DNA from: an uncultured Ruminococcus sp.
GTDB taxonomy: Bacteria > Bacillota > Clostridia > Oscillospirales > Acutalibacteraceae
Length of the DNA: 51,911 bases
Direction of reading: 5' to 3'
Assembly: GCA_902773325.1 (NCBI GenBank)
Contig: CACYDW010000036.1
Location: 1-51,911, forward strand
Notes under the pieces: generated by a model
Told to the model about the DNA's origin: nothing
Database searches by the model: none
Seen by the model: only the letters and a program-made list of their open reading frames with translations
In this document: piece by piece, positions 8,489-18,513 of the stretch
How positions within the stretch are numbered: position 1 is the stretch's first letter
Layout: every line of letters starts with the position of its first letter
Position numbers and translations under genes: made by a program

Positions 8489-8588
8489 AACTTATCCGGA
8501 GTGACGGAGGGAACAGGCCCTGTGAAGTCCGACAACCTGCTTTTGACAAAGTAAGGTGCCAAATCCTGCGGTATATCCGAAAGATGAG
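8489..8588 (+). ncRNA. SAM-I (S-box) riboswitch
   Basis: The leader contains the conserved S-box landmarks in order: the P1 5' strand cttatc (8491-8496), GGAGGGA and GGCCC on the P2 side (8506-8520), GAAG.CC and CAACC (8524-8537), AAGGTGCCAAATCC (8553-8566) and the P1 3' strand gatgag (8583-8588). In this family SAM binding favours a downstream terminator; here it precedes metK, so SAM should repress synthesis of SAM synthetase. Confidence 0.93.
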
Positions 8589-8597
8589 CAATATATA

Positions 8598-8630
8598 CAG
8601 CCGTTCGGTAGTACCGGGCGGCTGCTTTTC
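8598..8630 (+). terminator. Riboswitch-controlled terminator ahead of metK
   Basis: A 13-pair hairpin (8598-8610 with 8612-8624, including two G-U pairs; the terminal pairs must open to form the loop) is followed by CTTTTC. Its position directly after the S-box aptamer fits the expression platform. Confidence 0.85.
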
Positions 8631-8683
8631 ATGCTCCTGCCGATACCGGCAATCAATAATAACAAAAGAAGGGGACAAAACAA

Positions 8684-9865
8684 ATGGCACATTATTTTTT
8701 TACTTCAGAGTCCGTAACGGAAGGACATCCAGATAAGCTTTGTGATAGAATCTCTGATGCAATTCTGGACGAATATCTCAAAGGAGATCCGGATTCTCAC
8801 GTTGCCTGTGAGGTTACTGCCTGCCCCGGTCTGATACATATCATGGGGGAGATTTCATCGAAGGTAAGCGTCAACGTTGAACAGGTCGCAAGAGAAGAAA
8901 TCAGCGAAGTAGGCTATAACGCACTCGAATACGGTTTTGACAGTAATACCTGCGCCATTCTTTCTTCTCTTACATCACAATCGCCCGACATTGCAAGAGG
9001 TGTCAATAAATCCTCAGAGTATCGTGAGGACAAATCTGATTCGCTCGATAAAACAGGTGCGGGCGATCAGGGCATTATGTTCGGTTTTGCCTGTGATGAA
9101 ACACCTGAGTATATGCCGCTGCCGATCTTCTATGCACATAAGCTTGCCGAAAGACTTAGTGATGTCAGGAAAAACGGTTTGCTCGAATATCTTCGTCCCG
9201 ATGGAAAAACACAGGTTACGGTTGAGTATGACGAAAATGATGTTCCCGTCAGAATAGAAACGATTCTGATTTCGGCACAGCATTCAGAGGAAATAGGGAT
9301 GTCCTCTCTTCGCAGTGACCTTGTCAGATACGTTATCAACCCGATTATTCCGGATATGCTTATGGATGAGGATACTAAAATCCTTGTGAATCCTACCGGA
9401 CGTTTTGTACTCGGCGGTCCTGCGGCGGATACCGGTCTTACCGGCAGAAAGATCATTGTAGATACCTACGGCGGCTATTCCCGTCACGGCGGCGGTGCAT
9501 TTTCAGGCAAAGACCCGACAAAGGTAGACAGAAGTGCCGCTTATGCTGCGCGTTATGTTGCCAAAAATATAGTGGCAGCCGGTCTTGCAAAAAAGTGTGA
9601 GATCCAGCTTTCTTACGCAATCGGGGTTGCAAAGCCTATATCGGTTCTGGTGGAAACCTTCGGCACGGGCAGGGTATCTGATGATAAGCTCGCAGAAGCG
9701 GTCGATCATGTATTTGACCTCAGACCCGCAGCCATTATCAAGGAACTCCATCTCAAGAAGCCTGACTATAAAAAGCTTTCCTCATACGGACATTTCGGAC
9801 GTCCGGATACTGCATGGGAGCAGCTTGATAAAACAGAAGCACTGCTTGCATATATCAATTCTTAA
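8684..9865 (+). CDS. metK: S-adenosylmethionine synthetase
   Basis: Cytosolic enzyme forming SAM from methionine and ATP. The 393-residue length is normal. Family motifs are present: [20 protein letters not shown] near the N-terminus (His of GHPDK in the active site), [10 protein letters not shown] around residue 125 and [18 protein letters not shown] around residue 267. AAGGGG lies about 9 bases before the ATG. Expression is evidently controlled by the upstream S-box riboswitch. Confidence 0.98.
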   Translation: MAHYFFTSESVTEGHPDKLCDRISDAILDEYLKGDPDSHVACEVTACPGLIHIMGEISSKVSVNVEQVAREEISEVGYNALEYGFDSNTCAILSSLTSQSPDIARGVNKSSEYREDKSDSLDKTGAGDQGIMFGFACDETPEYMPLPIFYAHKLAERLSDVRKNGLLEYLRPDGKTQVTVEYDENDVPVRIETILISAQHSEEIGMSSLRSDLVRYVINPIIPDMLMDEDTKILVNPTGRFVLGGPAADTGLTGRKIIVDTYGGYSRHGGGAFSGKDPTKVDRSAAYAARYVAKNIVAAGLAKKCEIQLSYAIGVAKPISVLVETFGTGRVSDDKLAEAVDHVFDLRPAAIIKELHLKKPDYKKLSSYGHFGRPDTAWEQLDKTEALLAYINS

Positions 9866-9905
9866 TAATCGTTCAGGAATATTGTATTCGATTATACAAC
9901 GTTTT

Positions 9906-10080
9906 GTGGAAACACTGATTCAATCATGCCTTACGGCTCAGTACATCTTACGCCTGCATTTTTCGTTATTTTGCACCAGATCCGCCTGAAACCCGTCCGG
10001 TTTCCTGCGCTCATTTTTGTTACACTCTGACGAAAAAACCGGCTGTGCGGCAGGAGTACCGGATGGAATCAGTGTTTCCC
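9906..10080. mobile_element. Putative MITE-like element with 14-bp terminal inverted repeats
   Basis: The ends ggaaacactgattc (9908-9921) and gaatcagtgtttcc (10065-10078) are perfect inverted repeats bounding about 170 bases. Internally, ccggtttcctgc (9998-10009) is nearly complementary to gcaggagtaccgg (10050-10062), so the whole element can fold back. It encodes no protein of plausible size. Related end sequences occur alone at 1276-1290 and 30123-30136. No clear target-site duplication is visible. The element fills most of the 349-base gap between metK and trmB. Confidence 0.6.
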
Positions 10081-10214
10081 TTGTTTTTATGGAGAAAAAT
10101 TGCCTTTATAATTCTTTCAAAGAAAATAAATTGAACGGGTGTTTGATATAATCTATTAGTTAAGATATATTACAGAACGTGATCATCATCATTCAGAAAC
10201 AGGAACGTGAGGCT

Positions 10215-10901
10215 ATGAGAATCAGACATAAACCATGGGCAAGACCGGAGCTGGAGGCGAGCAGCTTCTTTGAACAGAACCCGGATTCTGTAAAAGGCAG
10301 ATGGAAAGAACGGTTTCAGAAGCCGCAGCCGCTTTATATTGAACTGGGCTGCGGAAAGGGCGGTTTTGTTTCGCAGGCCGCACTTGCCAATCCCGATATC
10401 AATTATCTTGCCATAGATATCAAGTACGAAATGCTCGGACTTGCCAAAAGAAATGTAGAACGTGCATTTGCATCGGCAGGCAGAGAACCTGACAATGTTC
10501 TGCTGACGGCACATAACATTGAACGGATCGATATGATGCTTGGCAGCGATGATACTGCCGACAGGCTCTATATCAATTTCTGTAATCCATGGCCGAGGGT
10601 CAAGCATAAAAAACGCCGCCTGACCCATCCGCGTCAGTTGATGCACTACCGAACTTTTCTTAAAGACGGCGGGGAAATTCACTTCAAGACAGATGATGAT
10701 GAGCTTTTTGAGGAAAGTCTGGGCTATTTCCGGGAGTGCGGCTTTGCAGTAAAATATTTGACCTATGATCTCCATGCGTCCGGTTATGAGCCTAATATCA
10801 TCACCGAACATGAAAAGATGTTTTCCGATGAAGGTATAAAAATAAAGTTTATTATCGTGGAAAAAGCCGCTGTTCCGGCACAGAATCCGGAGGAACAGTG
10901 A
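10215..10901 (+). CDS. trmB: tRNA (guanine-N7-)-methyltransferase
   Basis: SAM-dependent enzyme that methylates G46 in the variable loop of tRNAs. The 228-residue protein begins [13 protein letters not shown] as in Bacillus homologues, has the SAM-binding motif [11 protein letters not shown] at about residues 40-50, [10 protein letters not shown] after it, and the TrmB signature [19 protein letters not shown] near 125-143. The ATG at 10215 is chosen by family alignment; its AGG is closer than usual, and a GTG at 10179 would add 12 unsupported residues. The following lipoprotein gene starts 33 bases on. Confidence 0.93.
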   Translation: MRIRHKPWARPELEASSFFEQNPDSVKGRWKERFQKPQPLYIELGCGKGGFVSQAALANPDINYLAIDIKYEMLGLAKRNVERAFASAGREPDNVLLTAHNIERIDMMLGSDDTADRLYINFCNPWPRVKHKKRRLTHPRQLMHYRTFLKDGGEIHFKTDDDELFEESLGYFRECGFAVKYLTYDLHASGYEPNIITEHEKMFSDEGIKIKFIIVEKAAVPAQNPEEQ

Positions 10902-10934
10902 CGAACCGTATGTTTCTGCGGGAGGTGAGTTTAC

Positions 10935-12332
10935 TTGATCGTCCATCACGGATATTCAAAAAAAATGACACAATGGAGAAGAACGATAGCAATACTGCTT
11001 GCGCTGACCGTGCTGCTGATTTCGTCGGGCTGTTCAGAGGCGGCTTTCAGCGAAGATGCCCTGCTCCGACCGCCGCGCCCGACAGGTGATAAAGCGGAAA
11101 TTCAGGATATCATTACAGCGGAAGCCGGCGGAAGATACACACTCAAATATCCTCAGAGCGGAGCTTATCGTTCTGCCATTACCATGAAAGAATATGAAAA
11201 TAAAGAGATATCTGTAGCACTGTATTCAAAAGAGGGAAGTCCCGAAATCTATGTATCATTGATTTCCTACAGCGATAATACCTGGAAATGTATCGGTACA
11301 TACAGCAGCAGTGCTGCGGGTGTGGACAGGCTTTTGTTTGCTGATATCAACGGCGATGGAAGCGATGAGCTGTTTATCGGCTGGAAGGCATATACCCCTG
11401 ACCAGTTTGCGCTGACTGCATATTCCCTGCTTCCCGATTCTTCCTATGAGATGGTGATCGATAATACATACACGGAACTGGTTCTGGAGGATATTACGGG
11501 TGATTCACTGCCGGAAATCATACTTCTGTCTTTGGCAAGTCAGAAAAAATCGGCAAGTGCAACTGTATACCAATATTCGGAGCAGGAAAAACGGCCGATC
11601 AGCAGATACGGTGCAGAGCTTGATCCGGAAATTACCTCCTTTACCAATGTATCTGTAGGCTATATTGACAAAAACCGAAAGGGTATTGTACTGGATGGAG
11701 AAAAAAGCGGTGACCTGATTTCCACTCAGATCCTGTACTTCAGTCAGGAAGAAAACCAGATTGTCAATCCCTTGCTCACACAGGCGGACAACGGTGTTTT
11801 TTCCAATCCTACCACCCGCAAGGACACTGTTATTTCAAGAGATGCCGATAATGACGGGATCATAGAAGTACCTGTGGTCACGCAGATGGCATCGTCTGCT
11901 GATGAAGATACCTCTGCCATTTGCAGTCTTACAACCTGGAAACAGCTCCTTACGGCAGATGATACACTTACCACCAAGCTGAGCACCGTCATCAATTATA
12001 ATGACGGCTACTATTTCGTTATGCCCGAAAACTGGAAAAACAGCTCTGTAACGGCACTGTTAAGTTCAGATACACGTCAGCTTACCTTTTACGTCTGGAA
12101 TAGTAAGACCACATCACGCGGTGACAAGCTGTTGGTGATCAGCCGCTATACCGATACAGAATGGAATGAAATGGACAAGACAGGAGCACTTCTTCTTGAA
12201 TCTGTTACCAAATCTGTCACAAACGCTGTATTTGCCGCGGAATTATGCACCACCGAATCCAGGGATTCCCTGAATCTGACAAAAAATCAAGTACTCGAAG
12301 CAGTATGTCCCCTCTGGGTCAGACAGCAGTAA
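10935..12332 (+). CDS. Lipoprotein with FG-GAP/VCBS-like repeats
   Basis: A 465-residue predicted lipoprotein of unknown function. A hydrophobic segment (about residues 15-31) ends in the lipobox LISSGC, so it should be anchored on the outer membrane face. Three Asp-rich segments resemble FG-GAP/VCBS beta-propeller repeats: LFADINGDGSDELFIG, LEDITGDSLPEIIL and SRDADNDGIIEVPVV, each with a possible Ca-binding DxDxDG-like loop. TTG at 10935 is chosen for the strong GGAGGTGA site (10921-10928) 6 bases upstream; an ATG at 10965 is the alternative. It lies directly upstream of a response regulator and kinase, so it may act as an extracytoplasmic partner of that system (inference). Confidence 0.75.
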   Translation: MIVHHGYSKKMTQWRRTIAILLALTVLLISSGCSEAAFSEDALLRPPRPTGDKAEIQDIITAEAGGRYTLKYPQSGAYRSAITMKEYENKEISVALYSKEGSPEIYVSLISYSDNTWKCIGTYSSSAAGVDRLLFADINGDGSDELFIGWKAYTPDQFALTAYSLLPDSSYEMVIDNTYTELVLEDITGDSLPEIILLSLASQKKSASATVYQYSEQEKRPISRYGAELDPEITSFTNVSVGYIDKNRKGIVLDGEKSGDLISTQILYFSQEENQIVNPLLTQADNGVFSNPTTRKDTVISRDADNDGIIEVPVVTQMASSADEDTSAICSLTTWKQLLTADDTLTTKLSTVINYNDGYYFVMPENWKNSSVTALLSSDTRQLTFYVWNSKTTSRGDKLLVISRYTDTEWNEMDKTGALLLESVTKSVTNAVFAAELCTTESRDSLNLTKNQVLEAVCPLWVRQQ

Positions 12333-12354
12333 ATCAAAAAGGAGGCACAGGCAC

Positions 12355-13056
12355 ATGAAAAACATATTGATTGCAGAAGATGAAACAGCGATCCGAGAGT
12401 TCGTTGTCATTAACCTTATACGTGCAGGATACAACGTAACCGAGGCAGAAAACGGTGCCATGGCAATTCAGAAATACGACGAAGCAAACGGCAACTTTGA
12501 TATCGTAATTCTTGATATCATGATGCCCGAAAAGGACGGCTTGCAGGTTTGCAAGGAACTGAGAAAGAAAAACGGTGACCTCGGTATCATCATGCTGTCG
12601 GCACGAACACAGGAGATGGATAAGGTATCCGGTCTGATGCTGGGAGCAGACGACTACATCACAAAGCCTTTTAGTCCTACAGAGCTGGTCGCGCGGGTCG
12701 ATGCACTTTACAGAAGAATCGCCATTGCTGAAATGCGCAGCGAAAACAACTTTCAGGAAGAGATTCACTCCGGTATTTTTACTCTGAATCTTAAAAATCA
12801 TTCTCTTGTAAAGAACGACACGCTGATCGAATTGACACAGGTCGAATTTCAGATCATGGAATACTTTTTCTCCAATCCCGGAACAGCACTTGACCGCAGC
12901 GCGATTCTCAAATATGTCTGGGGCAGTGCCTATGTCGGTGAAGAAAAAATTGTTGACGTTAATATCCGCCGGCTCAGAATGAAAATAGAGGATACCCCTT
13001 CATCTCCGAAATATATTGTCACTGTATGGGGACTTGGCTACAAGTGGGAGGCATAA
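12355..13056 (+). CDS. OmpR/PhoB-family response regulator
   Basis: A 233-residue DNA-binding response regulator. The receiver domain (residues 1-120) has the acidic pair EDE, the phosphoacceptor Asp in VILDIMMPEKDG (about residue 53) and Lys in ITKPFSP. The C-terminal winged helix (about 135-230) ends with the typical VDVNIRRLRMKIE and VWGLGYKWEA. AAGGAGG precedes the ATG. It is followed by its probable cognate kinase after about 50 bases, and preceded by the FG-GAP lipoprotein. Its target genes cannot be told from the sequence. Confidence 0.93.
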   Translation: MKNILIAEDETAIREFVVINLIRAGYNVTEAENGAMAIQKYDEANGNFDIVILDIMMPEKDGLQVCKELRKKNGDLGIIMLSARTQEMDKVSGLMLGADDYITKPFSPTELVARVDALYRRIAIAEMRSENNFQEEIHSGIFTLNLKNHSLVKNDTLIELTQVEFQIMEYFFSNPGTALDRSAILKYVWGSAYVGEEKIVDVNIRRLRMKIEDTPSSPKYIVTVWGLGYKWEA

Positions 13057-13105
13057 CAGCGGCAGCTCTGCCGTGCGCTGAAAAGCGGAATTATAGATTC
13101 GGAGC

Positions 13106-14569
13106 GTGAATGGATTGAAGGGCATTACAAAAAGATGGGTAATCAATACCTTTGGCGTTATATTTATCATTCTGTTTGTGCTGACGATTGCGCTTGCCAT
13201 TGTCGTACAGAGTTTTTATTACAATGGTATCTTTCAGGTACTGAACGGCCGCTCGTCCGAGCTTGTCAATATTTTCAGTGATTATAGTAACTTTACTGAA
13301 ACGGCAAGGGATTATGTAGAAAACTTTCCGGATAAAGAGTTAATGGAGCTGATGGTCATAGACAGCAGCGGCAGCGTTCTGATCACCTCCACCGGATTCG
13401 CGCCCGACAACGCCCAGAAGATGCCTGATTACGAAGCAGCGATCGCTGCGGGAGATGAGTATGCCGACTGGCACGGTGCATTAAGCTCGGGCGAGAATGT
13501 AATGGCTCTCACGCGGGTCATATATAACAATAACGGTGAATCCGTAGGTGCGATACGCTATGTTGTGTCGCTTGAGGCTGCCGACCGCAAGGTGTTCATT
13601 GCAATCGTTGCGGTGTGTGTGCTTGGTTTGCTGATCCTGTTTTTTATTGTTGTATCAAGTACTTATTTTTTGCAGTCGATTGTGCGCCCCGTCAGGGATA
13701 TCAGTATAACCGCAAAGAAAATAGCACAGGGAGATTTCAACGCGAGGATCAACAAGTTTTACGATGATGAGATCGGCGACCTGTGCGATACTATTAACTA
13801 TATGGCAGGTGAACTTGGCACAGCGGATAAGATGAAAAACGATTTTATTTCATCTGTTTCGCATGAGCTTCGTACCCCTCTGACAGCTATCAAGGGTTGG
13901 GCGGAAACCATGCAGCTTGATAACTGCCGTGACCCTCAGACGCTTGAAAAGGGCTTGAGCATTATTATCAAAGAAACCGAACGGCTGAACTGCATTGTAG
14001 AAGAGGTGCTGGATTTTTCCCGTATCCAGCAGGACAGAATGGTGCTGATCATGGATAAGATCGACATTCTGGCAGAGCTTGATGAATCCATTTATATGCA
14101 GCGTGACCGCGCCAATAAAGAGAATAAGCACATTGTTTATGAAGAACCCGATATACTGCCCGCTGTGATCGGCGACAGAAACCGTCTGCGGCAGGTGTTT
14201 ATCAATATTATTGATAATGCGCTCAAGTATTCCGATTCCGGAGGAGTCGTTACCATTACGGTAGAACAGACGGAAAAAAATGTCATCATTACCATAGCCG
14301 ACCATGGCTGCGGTATTCCGGCAGAGCATCTGCCAAAGGTCAAGCAGAAATTCTATAAAGCCAATCAGACAGTCAGAGGCTCCGGCATCGGTCTTGCCGT
14401 GGCAGATGAGATCATGAAGCTGCACAACGGTTCACTCGACATTGACAGCACCGAAAATGTGGGCACGACCGTCACCATTACACTGCCGCTGCTCGAAGAA
14501 GAAAAGCCTGCGGAAAGCATTTCCGACAACGGAACCGATATTTCATCCGATTCCTCTGCGGATACATAA
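13106..14569 (+). CDS. Sensor histidine kinase
   Basis: A 487-residue membrane kinase paired with the regulator upstream. TM1 covers about residues 14-36 and TM2 about 170-195, flanking an extracellular domain of roughly 130 residues. A HAMP linker follows (SIVRPVRDISITAKKIAQGDF). The H-box SSVSHELRTPLTAIKG holds the phosphoacceptor His (about residue 253), and the ATPase core shows NIIDNALKYS (N box), DHGCGIP (G1) and GSGIGLAV (G2). The start is uncertain: GTG at 13106 has GGAG only 1 base away, while TTG at 13115 has the same GGAG at a better spacing of 10. The acidic Ser-rich tail is unusual. Confidence 0.92.
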   Translation: MNGLKGITKRWVINTFGVIFIILFVLTIALAIVVQSFYYNGIFQVLNGRSSELVNIFSDYSNFTETARDYVENFPDKELMELMVIDSSGSVLITSTGFAPDNAQKMPDYEAAIAAGDEYADWHGALSSGENVMALTRVIYNNNGESVGAIRYVVSLEAADRKVFIAIVAVCVLGLLILFFIVVSSTYFLQSIVRPVRDISITAKKIAQGDFNARINKFYDDEIGDLCDTINYMAGELGTADKMKNDFISSVSHELRTPLTAIKGWAETMQLDNCRDPQTLEKGLSIIIKETERLNCIVEEVLDFSRIQQDRMVLIMDKIDILAELDESIYMQRDRANKENKHIVYEEPDILPAVIGDRNRLRQVFINIIDNALKYSDSGGVVTITVEQTEKNVIITIADHGCGIPAEHLPKVKQKFYKANQTVRGSGIGLAVADEIMKLHNGSLDIDSTENVGTTVTITLPLLEEEKPAESISDNGTDISSDSSADT

Positions 14570-14570
14570 T

Positions 14571-14666
14571 ACAGTTCAGGAACTGTTTATCAAAAGCTTT
14601 TCATTTTTTCTTGCCTATTCACTCACTGCATAAGTATCAGTTGAAAACATATTTCTTCACAGTTCC
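14571..14666. repeat. Inverted-repeat intergenic element containing 31-nt repeat copy 2
   Basis: GGAACTGT (14579-14586) and ACAGTTCC (14659-14666) are perfect inverted repeats about 72 bases apart. The right-hand 31 bases (14636-14666) match 6918-6948 at 28 positions. The left end also forms a local hairpin (acagtt/aactgt, 14571-14586) right after the kinase stop codon. This could be a small miniature element or a terminator region built from one. Confidence 0.5.
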
Positions 14667-14692
14667 CTATCAAGAAAGGAAGTACGCACAAT

Positions 14693-15736
14693 ATGAAAAA
14701 ACAGAAAACAAAGCTTGTCACTTCTATCGGCGGTCAGGCACTGATGGAGGGTATTATGATGAGGGGACCAAAAAAATCCACCGTAGCCGTGCGTAAATCA
14801 GACGGCAGCATTGAGCTTGAAGAAATTGAGCCGCTTAATCTGGTCAGAAAGTATAAGATACTGCGTATTCCGATTTTGCGCGGCGTTGCCAATATGATAG
14901 ATTCTCTCGTTACAGGCAATAAAGCTCTGATGCTTTCAGCCGATAAAGCTCTCGATGGTGAAGATGACAGCGAAGAAGAAATGAGCAAATTTGATCTCTG
15001 GCTGGATAAGCATTTTGGGGATAAAATGGTCAATATTATCATGACAGTCGCTATGATCCTTGCTATCATATTCTGTGTGGGCGTGTTCTATTTTGTTCCG
15101 ACATGGCTGTTCAATCTCACAGCTTCCGTGCCCGCATTCAGCTTTATGAACGATCACATTATCTGGCGTTCGGCATTTGAAGGTATTATCAGAATTATTC
15201 TGTTTCTTGTCTATATGGCTCTTGTAACGCTGAATAAAGATGTCAAGCGGGTTTTTCAGTATCACGGCGCAGAGCATAAAACCATTTTTTGCTATGAACA
15301 CGGACTGGAGCTGACAGTTGAGAATGTCAGAAAGCAGATCCGGTTTCATCCTCGCTGCGGCACAAGCTTCATGGTACTTATGCTGATCGTTGGAATCATT
15401 ATCGGACTGTTTATTCCCTTTACGGACGTGCTTTTGCGCTCCTGTACCAAGATTCTTCTGCTGCCTGTTACCGTGGGAATCGGCTATGAGCTGATCAAGA
15501 TCTGCGGTAAACACGATAACGCTGTGACCCGTATCATTGCTGCCCCCGGTGTCTGGATGCAGCATCTTACAACCAAAGAGCCGAAGGATGATATGATCGA
15601 GGTTGCAATTGCTGCCATGAAGGATGTTATTCCCGAAAACGGTGAAGATATCATTGAGTGCTGCTCTCAGAAGAAGAAATCCGACAGTAAGAGAATAAAA
15701 AAATCGGATTCAATCGGTGGTGAAGCATCGGAATGA
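14693..15736 (+). CDS. DUF1385 family membrane protein (YqhQ-like)
   Basis: A 347-residue protein of the DUF1385 family (Bacillus YqhQ), function unknown. The N-terminal SIGGQALMEGIMMRGPKKSTVAVR is the family signature; a central part has about four membrane helices (residues 110-140, 160-180, 225-245 and 250-270), and YHGAEHKTIFCYEHG with the following RFHPRCGTSFM segment is the conserved His/Cys block, which could bind metal. It overlaps the prmC start by 4 bases (ATGA), so the two are translationally coupled, an arrangement common in Clostridia. Confidence 0.9.
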   Translation: MKKQKTKLVTSIGGQALMEGIMMRGPKKSTVAVRKSDGSIELEEIEPLNLVRKYKILRIPILRGVANMIDSLVTGNKALMLSADKALDGEDDSEEEMSKFDLWLDKHFGDKMVNIIMTVAMILAIIFCVGVFYFVPTWLFNLTASVPAFSFMNDHIIWRSAFEGIIRIILFLVYMALVTLNKDVKRVFQYHGAEHKTIFCYEHGLELTVENVRKQIRFHPRCGTSFMVLMLIVGIIIGLFIPFTDVLLRSCTKILLLPVTVGIGYELIKICGKHDNAVTRIIAAPGVWMQHLTTKEPKDDMIEVAIAAMKDVIPENGEDIIECCSQKKKSDSKRIKKSDSIGGEASE

Positions 15737-16587
15737 CCTATCAGGAGCTTTATATCTATGCAAATCAAAAGCTGAAAGAAGCATTGTGCGATCAGGACAG
15801 CGTGCCTTATGAGGTACGCTGTCTTATATCGGATATTCTGGGAATACGGCATTACGATTTTCCGGCACTCAGAACACAATCTCCCGACAAAGACGATGAA
15901 TCACGTTTTATTATGGCTGTAGAGCGGCGTGCTGCCGGTGTGCCGCTTCAATATATTACAGGCAGACAGATTTTTATGGGGCGTGAGTATGATGTGGGTG
16001 AGGGTGTGCTGATTCCCCGCGATGATACAGAGGTTGCCGTAAGAGCGTGCATGTCTGCGCTCGGCAAAAACGATTGTCCGAAGCTTATTGACCTTTGTTC
16101 CGGCAGCGGTATTATTCCGATTACCCTTGCGGGGGATTATCCCCGCGCGGATATCACTGCATTGGAGCTTTATGATGAAGCCTTTTGCTTTCTGCAAAAA
16201 AATATTGCAGCTCATCATGCAGCGAATGTAAAGCCCCTACAGGCTGATGTTTTTTCTGCATACAATCGGTTTGAAGATGGCTGTTTTGACCTGATCGTTT
16301 CCAACCCGCCCTATATCCGATCAGATGAGCTGTCGAATCTGCAAACCGAGGTGCAGTGTGAGCCTCGCAGCGCACTTGACGGCGGTGATGACGGACTGAC
16401 CTTTTATCGAGCCATTGCAGAGCTGTGGCTCGATAAGCTCAGAAGCGGAGGAACAGTCGTGCTCGAAATCGGCGAAGAACAGGCGCAGGCAGTAAGTCGG
16501 CTGCTCATGATGAACAACATCGTCAATATTACTGTTCTTAAAGACATACAAGACCTTGATAGGGTAATAATTGGTACTAAAAAATAG
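15733..16587 (+). CDS. prmC: Peptide chain release factor N5-glutamine methyltransferase
   Basis: Methylates the Gln of the GGQ motif in release factors RF1/RF2 using SAM. In this 284-residue protein the SAM site LIDLCSGSGIIPI lies near residue 120 and the diagnostic substrate-binding NPPYIR lies near 196. The N-terminal helical domain contains the family VPLQYITGRQIFMG segment. The ATG overlaps the last codons of the DUF1385 gene. Confidence 0.95.
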   Translation: MTYQELYIYANQKLKEALCDQDSVPYEVRCLISDILGIRHYDFPALRTQSPDKDDESRFIMAVERRAAGVPLQYITGRQIFMGREYDVGEGVLIPRDDTEVAVRACMSALGKNDCPKLIDLCSGSGIIPITLAGDYPRADITALELYDEAFCFLQKNIAAHHAANVKPLQADVFSAYNRFEDGCFDLIVSNPPYIRSDELSNLQTEVQCEPRSALDGGDDGLTFYRAIAELWLDKLRSGGTVVLEIGEEQAQAVSRLLMMNNIVNITVLKDIQDLDRVIIGTKK

Positions 16588-16617
16588 AAAATTTGTTCGA
16601 TTTTTTACCGCAGCATC

Positions 16618-16647
16618 TTGAAATTTCGCAGACAAATGTAGTATAAT
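16618..16647 (+). promoter_or_regulatory. Putative recA promoter
   Basis: TTGAAA (16618-16623) and TATAAT (16642-16647) are separated by 18 bases, about 50 bases upstream of the recA start codon. No complete LexA box is apparent. Confidence 0.7.
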
Positions 16648-16696
16648 CTATTTCAGAGAGAATACAGCAAAGAAAAATCGAAAGGATTGAAATACA

Positions 16697-17848
16697 ATGG
16701 CATTTGATAAACAAAAAGCACTTGACACAGCACTTGCACAGATCGAGAAGCAGTTCGGAAAAGGCGCAGTTATGCGTCTTGGTCAGAATGCAGCCATGCA
16801 GGTGGACGCTATCCCTACCGGGTCGCTTTCCCTTGATCTTGCACTCGGCATCGGCGGTTTGCCTAAGGGAAGAATCATAGAGGTGTTCGGACCCGAATCC
16901 TCAGGTAAGACGACGCTGGCGCTTCATTGTATAGCGGAAGCACAGAAAAGCGGTGGAATTGCAGCCTTTATTGACGTGGAACACGCACTCGACCCGATAT
17001 ATGCCAAAGCGCTCGGCGTTGATATTGACGCTCTTTTGGTTTCTCAGCCGGATACAGGCGAGGATGCACTTGAGATCACCGAAGCACTTGTTCGTTCGGG
17101 TGCCATTGATATCATCGTAGTAGACTCCGTTGCCGCTCTTGCACCGAAGGCGGAGATCGAAGGTGATATGGGAGCATCACACGTTGGCTTGCAGGCACGT
17201 CTGATGTCGCAGGCACTGCGCAAATTAGCAGGTTCTATCTCTAAGCTCAACTGCGTTGCTATTTTTATTAACCAGCTTCGTGAGAAGGTAGGGGTTATGT
17301 TCGGCAATCCTGAAACGACCCCCGGCGGCAGGGCACTTAAATTCTACTCCTCCGTCCGCATCGATATCAGAAAAATCGAATCCCTGAAGGTCGGCGGAGA
17401 GGTTGTTGGTTCGAGAACCCGCGCGAAGGTTGTCAAGAATAAGATTGCGCCGCCGTTCCGTGAAGCGGAGTTTGATATTATGTATGGTCAGGGTATTTCC
17501 AGAGTCGGAGAACTGCTTGATCTGGCTGTCACGCTTGATATCATCAAAAAGAGCGGCGCATGGTTCTCCTATAATGACCAGCGAATCGCTCAGGGCAGAG
17601 ATAATGCAAAAATCTATCTCAAAGATAATCCCGATGTAGCCAAACAGATCGAGGAAGAACTGTTGGCAAACAAGGACAAGCTCTCTTTTGCTAAAGCAGG
17701 CAAGGGTTCCAAAAAGACTGCAAAATCGTCAGCGGCTGCCGACAGTGGCTCTGATGACGGCAGTGCAGCAGGTCAGGATACTCCATCTGCCGATGAAACC
17801 GGAGCTGCCCGCACCTCAGATGTGGATATTGACATTATGGTGGAATAA
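16697..17848 (+). CDS. recA: Recombinase RecA
   Basis: ATP-dependent strand-exchange protein for homologous recombination and SOS co-protease activity. The 383-residue protein has Walker [10 protein letters not shown] (residues 65-73), the conserved [10 protein letters not shown] and [18 protein letters not shown] blocks, and the [23 protein letters not shown] loop. After about residue 330 the tail is Ala/Ser/Asp-rich (roughly 50 residues), a little longer than usual and strongly acidic. The next gene, recX, begins 3 bases after the stop. Confidence 0.98.
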   Translation: MAFDKQKALDTALAQIEKQFGKGAVMRLGQNAAMQVDAIPTGSLSLDLALGIGGLPKGRIIEVFGPESSGKTTLALHCIAEAQKSGGIAAFIDVEHALDPIYAKALGVDIDALLVSQPDTGEDALEITEALVRSGAIDIIVVDSVAALAPKAEIEGDMGASHVGLQARLMSQALRKLAGSISKLNCVAIFINQLREKVGVMFGNPETTPGGRALKFYSSVRIDIRKIESLKVGGEVVGSRTRAKVVKNKIAPPFREAEFDIMYGQGISRVGELLDLAVTLDIIKKSGAWFSYNDQRIAQGRDNAKIYLKDNPDVAKQIEEELLANKDKLSFAKAGKGSKKTAKSSAAADSGSDDGSAAGQDTPSADETGAARTSDVDIDIMVE

Positions 17849-17851
17849 ACG

Positions 17852-18466
17852 ATGATGATCACTGCCGCCGAAGAACGCAAAAAAGGGATGACAGCTCTTT
17901 TTATTGACGGAGAATATGCTCTCAGTGTAGATACTATGACACTTCTGTCATACGGTTATCAAACCGGCTCTGAGATCACTGATGATGATCTGCACGAGCT
18001 GCTGCAAGCTTCTGATGCAAATCGTGCAAAGGAAAAAGCACTTTATCTGATCGAGTACCGTCCTCGCACCAGCAAGGAGCTTTCCGATAAGCTGATTCCG
18101 CTTTATGGTGAACAAGCTGCGGAAAGCGCCGTTCAGCGTTTGGAGGAACTCGGATTGATCGATGATGAGAGCTTTGCCCGCGAATATGCTGCGCAGCTTC
18201 TCGAAAAAAAATGCTGTTCAGTTCAGAAAACGATGTATGAGCTGCTCAAAAAGGGCATTGACCGCGATCTTGCCGAAGAAATACTGGACGAGCTGGCACC
18301 TGACCCCGTTGAACAGATCGTCCGCCTGTTGGAAACGAAGTATGCCCGCAGACTTTCCGATGAAAAAAGCAGATTAAAAACGGTTAATGCCCTCCGGACC
18401 ATGGGGTATCGTTGGTCTGACATTCAGGACGCTCTGTGTACCTTTGAGGACGAACAGGAAGGATAG
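17852..18466 (+). CDS. recX: Regulatory protein RecX
   Basis: Modulator that binds RecA and limits its filament. The 204-residue protein has the three-helix repeat organisation of the family, with AKEKALYLIEYRPRTSKELSDKL and RLEELGLIDDESFAREYAAQL clearly matching RecX. It directly follows recA (3-base gap), the classical arrangement, so the two are almost certainly cotranscribed. Confidence 0.92.
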   Translation: MMITAAEERKKGMTALFIDGEYALSVDTMTLLSYGYQTGSEITDDDLHELLQASDANRAKEKALYLIEYRPRTSKELSDKLIPLYGEQAAESAVQRLEELGLIDDESFAREYAAQLLEKKCCSVQKTMYELLKKGIDRDLAEEILDELAPDPVEQIVRLLETKYARRLSDEKSRLKTVNALRTMGYRWSDIQDALCTFEDEQEG

Positions 18467-18513
18467 ATTTGCTGACTGTTTTTTCGGATTTACAATTATA
18501 TCAGAAATTACTA

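Noticed and set aside
10170-10949. 259-codon minus-strand frame opposite trmB
   Set aside because: It is antisense to trmB, whose motifs are intact, and lacks a supported start.
16587-16600. Possible LexA (DinR) box upstream of recA
   Set aside because: Only a GTTCG half-site is visible; the full GAAC-N4-GTTC symmetry is absent.
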